NCBI GenBank assembly: GCA_002162695.1
Contig: MAAM01000009.1
Span: 1 to 64,000 of the forward strand
Source: Cycloclasticus sp. 46_120_T64
GTDB taxonomy: Bacteria; Pseudomonadota; Gammaproteobacteria; Methylococcales; Cycloclasticaceae
Direction: 5' to 3'
Length of the DNA stretch: 64,000 nucleotides
A model generated the notes under the pieces. That model saw only the letters and a list, made by a program, of their open reading frames with translations, was not told the DNA's origin and made no database searches. This document shows, one piece after another, positions 57,970 to 64,000 of this stretch. Numbering within the stretch: position 1 is the stretch's first letter; each line of letters opens with the position of its first letter. The translations under genes and the position numbers were made by a program.

Positions 57970-58968
57970 ATGCAAAAGACAGCCGTTGTACTGATTAATT
58001 TAGGAACGCCAGAAGCACCGACCGAAGAGGCTGTTCGAGAATACTTACGTGAGTTTTTATCAGATCCACGGGTGGTGACCATTCCGCGCTTCATTTGGTG
58101 GTTCATCCTTAATTTTATCGTATTAAAAAAGCGACCGGCTATATCGGCTAAGGCTTATCAGTCCATTTGGACGGATCAAGGTTCGCCGCTGATGTCGAAT
58201 TCTAAGGCGATTAGAGACGGCCTGCAGAACCAGGCTGATCAGCAAGCGGCAGGGGAATATGAATTTACCCTAGCGATGCGCTATGGGCAGCCATCGATTA
58301 GCTCTGCGATAGAAACGATTAAGCAACAAGGTGCCGATAAGCTCATCGTGTTACCGCTATATCCGCAATACGCCACGTCTAGTACAGGTACGGCCTTGGA
58401 GGCATTTAAGCAAGGTTATGAGTCGTGGCCGGATGCACCGACGAGTCATAGTGTGGTGGAGTATCACGCGGATCAGGCTTATATTGCTGCTTTGGCGGAT
58501 AGCATTCAGCGCTCTTGGGCGGATCATGGTCGTGCCGAGTGTTTGCTGATGTCGTTTCACGGCGTGCCTGAGCGGACAATTACCCAAGGTGATCCTTATT
58601 TGGCACAGTGTCGGCAAACGGCGCAATTATTGGCTGATAAATTGGCTTTGAAACCAGCGCAGTGGCGCTTGGTTTTTCAATCGCGTTTTGGCCGGGCCAA
58701 GTGGATTCAGCCCTATTGTGTGGAAACCTTGCAGCGTTTGCCGCAAGAAGGGATTAGCAGTGTCGACGTGGTTTGCCCAGGTTTTGCCGCTGATTGTTTG
58801 GAAACCTTGGAAGAAATGGCTTTACAAAATCGTGAGGTGTTTATGCAGGCTGGTGGTGAGGGCTATCGTTATATTCCAGCTTTGAATGATGATGTTAAGC
58901 ATATCGGGGCACTTTTTGCCTTGGTAGCTAGTCATAATGATAAAAGCCATAAACAGGAGAGCGCGTAA
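57970..58968 (+). CDS. hemH: Ferrochelatase
   Basis: Inserts Fe2+ into protoporphyrin IX, the last step of heme synthesis. The 332-residue protein has the N-terminal LINLGTPEAPT, the active-site His in MSFHGVPERTITQGDPY and the CPGFAADCLETLEE segment with the conserved Glu. Its stop overlaps the next ORF (TAATG). Confidence 0.97.
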   Translation: MQKTAVVLINLGTPEAPTEEAVREYLREFLSDPRVVTIPRFIWWFILNFIVLKKRPAISAKAYQSIWTDQGSPLMSNSKAIRDGLQNQADQQAAGEYEFTLAMRYGQPSISSAIETIKQQGADKLIVLPLYPQYATSSTGTALEAFKQGYESWPDAPTSHSVVEYHADQAYIAALADSIQRSWADHGRAECLLMSFHGVPERTITQGDPYLAQCRQTAQLLADKLALKPAQWRLVFQSRFGRAKWIQPYCVETLQRLPQEGISSVDVVCPGFAADCLETLEEMALQNREVFMQAGGEGYRYIPALNDDVKHIGALFALVASHNDKSHKQESA

Positions 58969-59168
58969 TGTCTAAGTTTTTTGGTCGAGGCTCTGACTGT
59001 GCTTTTTGCCGGATGATGCGCAGCATGTCATTTAGTGGCATTGGGGCGGCATTGGGCGCGGGTATCGGTTACTTATTAGAGTTGCCCAAGGCGGATGTCT
59101 GGATGTGTGCTATTGGCGGGGCTTTTGTGATGGTGTTTTTGGTGTTAAAAAAATTGGAGAAGTTATGA
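58968..59168 (+). CDS. Small membrane protein with N-terminal CxxC
   Basis: A 66-residue protein of no family I recognise. It has a CxxC pair (Cys11, Cys14) in a basic N-terminal segment, then two hydrophobic helices (about 22-39 and 42-60), the first glycine-rich (SGIGAALGAGIGYLL). The ATG shares one base with the hemH stop codon and its own TGA overlaps the next gene's ATG. Such tight packing argues it is real and cotranslated. The CxxC next to ferrochelatase invites a metal, heme or redox idea, but that is only inference. Confidence 0.75.
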   Translation: MSKFFGRGSDCAFCRMMRSMSFSGIGAALGAGIGYLLELPKADVWMCAIGGAFVMVFLVLKKLEKL

Positions 59169-59437
59169 GGTTACTACTGCTGGTTGCGGTTCTTTTACTC
59201 AGTGTAGGCTGTTCGGAAGAACAACAAAATAAAATTTCACGTTTTGGTGTTAGCTGGTTGGAAGGTGACTATAAGGTGACTTTTTATGAAGGTTCGCATA
59301 AAAAAGAATGGTTGTTACTGGATGGTAAAGTGACCTCTGATCCTCAGAAGGGTTATTACTTTTTCTGGGTGAAAGTCGGCGGAAAGAGTAAGTACGTACA
59401 GGTGCCTATCTCCCGTACCACGATAGAAGAGATATAA
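59165..59437 (+). CDS. Small predicted lipoprotein
   Basis: A 90-residue protein with a lipoprotein signal: hydrophobic start and lipobox LSVGC with the lipidated Cys at about residue 16. The remainder is a small beta-rich domain (FGVSWLEGDYKVTFYEGS, YYFFWVKVGGK). The ATG at 59165 overlaps the preceding stop; the frame extends upstream within that gene but without a signal sequence. Not recognised. It lies 9 bases before the amidotransferase gene. Residue 2 after Cys is Glu (CSEE), giving no inner-membrane Asp+2 retention signal. Confidence 0.8.
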   Translation: MRLLLLVAVLLLSVGCSEEQQNKISRFGVSWLEGDYKVTFYEGSHKKEWLLLDGKVTSDPQKGYYFFWVKVGGKSKYVQVPISRTTIEEI

Positions 59438-59446
59438 GCCTAAACG

Positions 59447-60226
59447 ATGTGTGAATTACTGGGCATGAGTGCCAATGTGCCGACCGATATCTGTTTCAGT
59501 TTTAGTGGTCTGGTGAAGCGAGGTGGTGATACGGGCGTGCATCGTGATGGTTGGGGTATTGCCTTTTATGAGGGTAAGGGTTACCGCTCTTTTCATGACC
59601 CCATTGCCAGCGTGGACTCTGAGGTTGCTAAGTTCATTCAAAGTTATTCAATTAAGAGTAGCCAAGTGATCTGCCATATTAGAAAGGCCAACCGGGGGCG
59701 TGTGAGTCTGGAAAATACTCACCCATTTTCACGTGAGTTATGGGGGCAAGTGTGGTCGTTTGCCCATAATGGTCAGCTCAAAGGCATTAAGAAAAAACAG
59801 CTGTTGAATTACCTGCCTGTTGGTAGTACCGACAGCGAACACGCGTTTTGTTGGGTTCTTGGGCGCTTACGTGACGAGTTTCCAGTTAAGCCTAAGAGTA
59901 AGGTGGCGTTACGGCGTTGTATCCAACGCCTGTTTCGAGAGTTGGCCCAGCTCGGGGTTTTTAACGTGCTGATGAGTGATGCGCAGAGCTTATACACGTA
60001 TTGCAGCACAAAACTGTCGTGGTTAACGCGTCAGGCACCGTTCGACAGCGCACGTTTACTGGACGCGGATGTGTCGATCGATTTTAAGCAAGAGACATCG
60101 TCTAATGATGTCGTAACGGTGATAGCAACCGAACCGTTAACCTCGAACGAACAATGGACGCAGATGGTGGTGGGCGAGTTTAGCCAGTTCCGCCTGGGCC
60201 GTAAAGAGTTTACTCAACTCAGCTAG
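59447..60226 (+). CDS. Class II glutamine amidotransferase (YafJ type)
   Basis: A 259-residue N-terminal-nucleophile amidotransferase. Cys2, exposed after Met removal ([10 protein letters not shown]), is the catalytic residue, and RRDGWG-like [12 protein letters not shown] and SFAHNGQL complete the glutaminase site. It resembles E. coli YafJ, whose substrate is not established. It is the last gene of the hemH run and ends on the CTAG shared with the convergent HDOD gene. Confidence 0.9.
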   Translation: MCELLGMSANVPTDICFSFSGLVKRGGDTGVHRDGWGIAFYEGKGYRSFHDPIASVDSEVAKFIQSYSIKSSQVICHIRKANRGRVSLENTHPFSRELWGQVWSFAHNGQLKGIKKKQLLNYLPVGSTDSEHAFCWVLGRLRDEFPVKPKSKVALRRCIQRLFRELAQLGVFNVLMSDAQSLYTYCSTKLSWLTRQAPFDSARLLDADVSIDFKQETSSNDVVTVIATEPLTSNEQWTQMVVGEFSQFRLGRKEFTQLS

Positions 60227-61074
60227 TGACCAAAGAATAGTTGTTGGGTGATGCTGAGCTCTTGTTGTACTTCATTGCTGATAAGAGGAAGTAGTCTGTA
60301 AGGTATTCCTAGCTGTAACCACTGAGGGTCTTCGGGGGGGAGTTCGAGCATGATGCTCTGCTCAGAGCTTGTGTCGAGTCGACTGAGTCTATTGGCAAGG
60401 TGAATGATTAGTGTTTCTTCGAGGTGATTGGTTGCCAATTCCGGCTGGTGATGGAATTCGGCCGCAGATTGAATCGATTCTGGGATTTTCCATAGATCTA
60501 GCAAGGCACCGCCAACCTCGGCATGGTTGAAACCAAAGGTGCTTTTTTCTGCCTCAAGTTCACTGCCCGATTTGGCTTCGGCTAATAAAGCCGCCGCACG
60601 AGCTAAGTCAGGCGCTTTGCTATACATGATCAATCGTCCAATATCATGTAATAAACCGCTGACAAATGCCGATGATAGTTGGCGTTTCTTGGGGTGTTCG
60701 TTGGCGAGGTGCTTGGCAAATAAAGCCGTTTCTAGGCTATGTGTCCAAAATGCATCCATGTCGAAGGTCGTGTGCGGGATGTTTGAAAACTGATCCACGA
60801 CACTGGTGCTCATGACCAGTAAGCGTATTTCACTACCGCCCATAATTGTAATGGCATGGTCGATAGATTTGACTGTCGCTGGGAAACCAAAAAAAGCTGA
60901 GTTCACTATTTTTAGCATGCGAGCAGATAAGGCGGGATCTTGTTGAATGATGGCAGCTATATCGGCGGCATTATTATTTTCATCGTCTAGCGCTTGGCTT
61001 ATCCGCATAAATATTGCGGGTGGGGAAGATAATTCAATATCGCCAGCTAAAAAGTCTTTAATGCTTGCTGTCAT
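60223..61074 (-). CDS. HDOD-domain protein
   Basis: A 283-residue cytoplasmic protein with an HDOD domain (about 10-205), a degenerate HD fold found in signalling and stress regulators. [15 protein letters not shown] keeps an HD pair, and [17 protein letters not shown] is the family's N-terminal signature. AGGA precedes the ATG. It is divergent from the GGDEF-EAL gene, and HDOD proteins often accompany cyclic-di-GMP enzymes. The exact function is unknown. Confidence 0.9.
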   Translation of the reverse strand: MTASIKDFLAGDIELSSPPAIFMRISQALDDENNNAADIAAIIQQDPALSARMLKIVNSAFFGFPATVKSIDHAITIMGGSEIRLLVMSTSVVDQFSNIPHTTFDMDAFWTHSLETALFAKHLANEHPKKRQLSSAFVSGLLHDIGRLIMYSKAPDLARAAALLAEAKSGSELEAEKSTFGFNHAEVGGALLDLWKIPESIQSAAEFHHQPELATNHLEETLIIHLANRLSRLDTSSEQSIMLELPPEDPQWLQLGIPYRLLPLISNEVQQELSITQQLFFGH

Positions 61075-61232
61075 CTAGGTTGTCCTTTGACAATTATAAG
61101 TAGTTAATACGGTTAATTCCTGAAAATAGGCTAGTCTTCGGGGTGCTTACTAAAGATGTTCATTATGGGCTACATTCTATGGGGTTGTGATCAATAGAAT
61201 CAAGTGCTTGAGTGAGTTTTGTAATGTTTTTG

Positions 61233-61260
61233 TTGACAGGCTGTCTAGGCAACCTATAAG
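61233..61260 (+). promoter_or_regulatory. Sigma-70 promoter of the GGDEF-EAL gene
   Basis: A perfect TTGACA (61233-61238), 16 bases, TATAAG (61255-61260). It lies about 95 bases before the ATG at 61358 in the divergent gap. Confidence 0.7.
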
Positions 61261-61357
61261 GTGATTGTTAGGAAATGATTTCCTATGGTTTTCGTTCAGG
61301 ATGAGCAGGTGGTTTCGTTGAGAGGTTTTGGCGGTTTTGAATGAGAGATTATGTGAA

Positions 61358-63199
61358 ATGATACAGATCGAGCGATTGAAAACACAGCATATTTTACTTG
61401 TTGAGCACGATGCTGAGCGTTTATCTACCTTACAAAATATATTATCCGCAGCCGGTTACCGAAAACTGCTATGTGCCTCAAGCCAAGACGAGGTCTTTGC
61501 GTTGGTACGCCCTTTTCAAGGGAGGGTTCATGAGCTGGGCGCAATCTTATTAAATTATGAGCTGCCACAATCAAATACCTTAAAGCTCTGTCAGATCCTG
61601 ACAACACTGGATGGGCACGAGGGTATTCCGTTGATTTTTCTGGCGGATGAAAATATTAATCTCGATGATGATCTTATCAGTACCTGCCATAAGGCTAATG
61701 CAGCCACCATTGTGCACCACCCTGCCGAAGCAAAAGATTTAACGCCATTAATTAACCTAGCCTTATCGTTAAAAAGTGAACGTGATGAGCGTATTACGAA
61801 TGAAGAAAAGTTGCTGCATGAATTATCCGAGCGGCGCATTATGGAAGCTCGCTTGCAATACTTAGTGGCGCACGATGAGCTCACCGGGCTATCGAATCGT
61901 AGCGGTCTAGAAAAGGCAGTCGATTTTGCTATTTTGCGCTGTAATAACTTTAAGCAGCATGGCGCTTTGTTGGATATTGATTTAGATCAGTTTAAGGTGG
62001 TCAATGATATCGAAGGGCATGAAACCGGCGATTGTTTGTTGGTTGAAATAGCGACCTTGATTCGTTCTACTCTGGACGCTGATGCCTTTATTTCTCGTGT
62101 AGGCTCAAATCTGTTTCAGGTGTTATTGAGTAAGACCTCCGAACAAGAGGCCTTAGATATCGCTGAGCGCCTTAGACTAAAGATTGATGAGTTTGACTTT
62201 AAGGCGGGCAGCAATGTTTATAATGTTTCGGCGAGTATTGGGGTGGCAATTTTAGCGCCCATGAAAAAAATAAGGCGGCCGAGTGAGCTGATGTCAAAAG
62301 CCGATCATGCTTGTTATACCGCGAAGACCTTAGGCAGAAATAGAGTGAATTTGTTTGAGGGTGAAAATGAACAGCTAGCTAGTTTACGAGATGATGCTCA
62401 ATGGGTGCCGAGGATTAGACGAGCCTTAAGAGAGGATGCGTTTCAATTAGTGTTTCAGCCGGTTGTCAACGCGAGTGATGGGCATATTTCGCACTATGAA
62501 ACGTTGTTGCGAATGATCGATGATAGCGGTGAGTTATTAAGCCCCGTGAAGTTCATTCCGGTTGCGGAAAGGATGGGCTTGATAAACCAAATTGATTTAT
62601 GGGTGGTTTCTCACGTGATCGATTATATTGCTGGTTTAGATAAAGATCAGGAAGATGTTTGTTTTACGGTTAATTTATCAATCCATGCCCTACAAGGAGA
62701 TTTTTTGTTGCCAGCGTTGCGGCAGAAACTAGAAACGAGTTGGATTTCTCCTGCGCGTTTAACCTTTGAAATTACCGAAACGGCGGCGGTCTCAAATTTT
62801 GAAAAGACCCGAAAAATGGTGTCTAGGATACGGGCATTAGGCTGCCGGTTTGCTCTAGATGATTTCGGTGCGGGTTTTAGTTCATTTAATTATTTGAAGA
62901 ACTTCCCTGTGGACTATTTGAAAATAGATGGGCAGTTTATTAATAACTTGGCGCTAGACCCGGCGGATCAAGTATTAGTGAAGTCGATGATCGATATTGC
63001 TCATAGCTTGGGTAAAAAGGCAATTGCCGAGTATGTGTCGAATCCTGAGATACTGAGGATCTTACAAGAGTTTGGTGTTGATTATGTACAGGGTTATTTG
63101 TTAGGTAAGCCAGAAAAGGAATTGTTGGCAGAAAAATACATTAGCTTACATGAGCTAATGAATCAGCCCTTGGATGTGAAGGAATTACTCGCCACCTAG
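61358..63199 (+). CDS. Degenerate receiver-GGDEF-EAL protein (putative c-di-GMP phosphodiesterase)
   Basis: A 613-residue protein from this ATG; a TTG at 61328 would add ten residues. The receiver-like domain (about 8-140) has Asn66 where the phospho-acceptor Asp belongs and His instead of the conserved Lys. The GGDEF domain (about 170-335) reads GSNLF (249-253), so it should not make cyclic-di-GMP. The EAL domain (about 355-605) keeps ETLLR (381-385), VNLS, EITET and DDFGAGFSSFNYLKNF-PVDYLKID, so hydrolysis is plausible. The degenerate GGDEF may act as a GTP-binding or regulatory unit. No membrane segment is seen. Confidence 0.9.
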   Translation: MIQIERLKTQHILLVEHDAERLSTLQNILSAAGYRKLLCASSQDEVFALVRPFQGRVHELGAILLNYELPQSNTLKLCQILTTLDGHEGIPLIFLADENINLDDDLISTCHKANAATIVHHPAEAKDLTPLINLALSLKSERDERITNEEKLLHELSERRIMEARLQYLVAHDELTGLSNRSGLEKAVDFAILRCNNFKQHGALLDIDLDQFKVVNDIEGHETGDCLLVEIATLIRSTLDADAFISRVGSNLFQVLLSKTSEQEALDIAERLRLKIDEFDFKAGSNVYNVSASIGVAILAPMKKIRRPSELMSKADHACYTAKTLGRNRVNLFEGENEQLASLRDDAQWVPRIRRALREDAFQLVFQPVVNASDGHISHYETLLRMIDDSGELLSPVKFIPVAERMGLINQIDLWVVSHVIDYIAGLDKDQEDVCFTVNLSIHALQGDFLLPALRQKLETSWISPARLTFEITETAAVSNFEKTRKMVSRIRALGCRFALDDFGAGFSSFNYLKNFPVDYLKIDGQFINNLALDPADQVLVKSMIDIAHSLGKKAIAEYVSNPEILRILQEFGVDYVQGYLLGKPEKELLAEKYISLHELMNQPLDVKELLAT

Positions 63200-63275
63200 G
63201 CATCGGTTTATGACATGATGGAGTTCGTGTTTCACGGGTTTTACTGTGACACTTTGTTAACCAGTAAACCTGATG

Positions 63276-64000
63276 ATGGCCAAGCCAAAAAGTAAACCGA
63301 AAAAAGCAAAAAAAAACCTTAGCCACAGTGCTGTTAAACAAGATCGTCGTTTATTCAAGCGCCTGTTTGCTTGTTTGTTGATAGGATTTTTGTTGGTTTT
63401 TTCCATCTACAGTGCTTACCTCGATAATATCGTTAAAACTCAGTTTGAAGGTAAGCGTTGGGAGTTAGCGGCGCGTGTTTATGCCAACCCGGTTGATATC
63501 TATCAAGGCTTAACACTCTCAGCTAGTCAGCTTGAGTCCTTATTAAATGATCTGCACTATCAATACTCTAACAAGCTCCCATCGACTGGAACATACTATC
63601 GTTCTGGCGATGTTTTTAGTATTAGAACACGGGGCTTTGAGTTTTTTGATGGTCGAGAAGCGTCCAGCCGTATTCGCATTCGCTTGCAAGATAATATGGT
63701 GTCATCGATAAGGAAGCTGGGTTCGGCTACCGATGTGGCTTTGCTGCGTTTAGAACCGGTGCAAGTTGGCAGTTTTTACCCCAAGCATAAAGAAGACCGC
63801 TTATTAGTAAAAATAAGCGAGGTGCCGCGAACCCTAATTGATGGCCTTATTACGATCGAAGATCGAGATTTTTATCAGCATTATGGGATATCTATAAAAT
63901 CAATTCTCCGTGCGCTTTGGGTCAATATTCAAGCCGGCGGCGTAGTTCAAGGGGGGAGTACGTTAACTCAGCAGTTGGTGAAGAACTTTTACCTGAGTTC
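63276..64000 (+). CDS. mrcB: Penicillin-binding protein 1B (5' part)
   Basis: Bifunctional peptidoglycan glycosyltransferase/transpeptidase, cut by the window end after about 241 codons. A Lys-rich cytoplasmic N-terminus (about 1-28) is followed by one membrane segment (about 32-50), a UvrB-like UB2H region, and the start of the GT51 domain with the catalytic Glu in [13 protein letters not shown] and [15 protein letters not shown]. There are ATGs at 63273 and 63276; the ribosome binding site is weak for both. Confidence 0.95.
   Translation, partial: MAKPKSKPKKAKKNLSHSAVKQDRRLFKRLFACLLIGFLLVFSIYSAYLDNIVKTQFEGKRWELAARVYANPVDIYQGLTLSASQLESLLNDLHYQYSNKLPSTGTYYRSGDVFSIRTRGFEFFDGREASSRIRIRLQDNMVSSIRKLGSATDVALLRLEPVQVGSFYPKHKEDRLLVKISEVPRTLIDGLITIEDRDFYQHYGISIKSILRALWVNIQAGGVVQGGSTLTQQLVKNFYLS

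Overview
The window is an ordinary, gene-dense chromosomal segment of a free-living, flagellated gammaproteobacterium. This rests on the end of an rRNA operon, zipA-ligA, the gyrA-serC-pheA-hisC-tyrA-aroA-cmk-rpsA-ihfB-lapAB run, rpsF-rpsR-rplI-dnaB, a FleQ/FleR-type polar flagellar cluster, a sodium-pump oxaloacetate decarboxylase and mrcB. The fatty-acid genes and the oad sodium pump fit a marine or aquatic heterotroph. I cannot name the genus; a Thiotrichales or Oceanospirillales-like lineage is a guess. No prophage, insertion sequence, integron, CRISPR array or tRNA was seen.

Layout. 1-340: 3' end of 23S rRNA, 5S rRNA and the operon terminator. 340-3534: htpG behind a heat-shock-type promoter, then on the minus strand a small exported His-rich protein and queF. 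3535-7842: zipA, ligA and a DUF484-GGDEF cyclase. 7843-22203: gyrA and the serine/aromatic amino acid/cmk/rpsA/ihfB/lapAB supraoperon with a short serA-type gene inserted, then a ComEA-like protein. 22215-30200: a minus-strand fatty-acid beta-oxidation block (fadD, fadA, fadN-type, acyl-CoA dehydrogenase) with a divergent crotonase. 30356-35288: soluble zinc-binding chemoreceptor, rnr, rlmB, a YcxB-like protein. 35306-41530: rpsF-rpsR-DUF2232-rplI, dnaB, alr, radA. 41527-43873: minus-strand PilZ, FHA and CNNM/CorC genes. 44036-52747: fleQ, a small ORF, fleR and fliEFGHIJ. 52748-56075: oadGAB. 56340-60226: dusA, folE, hemH, two small envelope proteins and a class II amidotransferase. 60223-63199: an HDOD protein and a REC-GGDEF-EAL protein. 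From 63276: mrcB, cut by the window end.

How the genes work together. One thread is cyclic-di-GMP and motility: an intact cyclase with an I-site, the FleQ regulator with its LFRS motif, a PilZ protein with both ligand motifs, and a phosphodiesterase-type protein whose receiver and GGDEF sites are both degenerate. A second is growth physiology: aromatic amino acids and serine, ribosomal proteins, replication and envelope control (LapAB, PBP1B). A third is fatty-acid oxidation in a FadN/FadA/FadE arrangement.

Most of the window is well-known biology and I do not see a clear new defence or mobile system. The least explained items are the His/Lys/Tyr-rich exported protein at 2646-3047, the sigma-54-preceded small ORF at 45590-45844 that sits where the sensor kinase FleS is normally found, and the CxxC membrane protein plus lipoprotein pair behind hemH.
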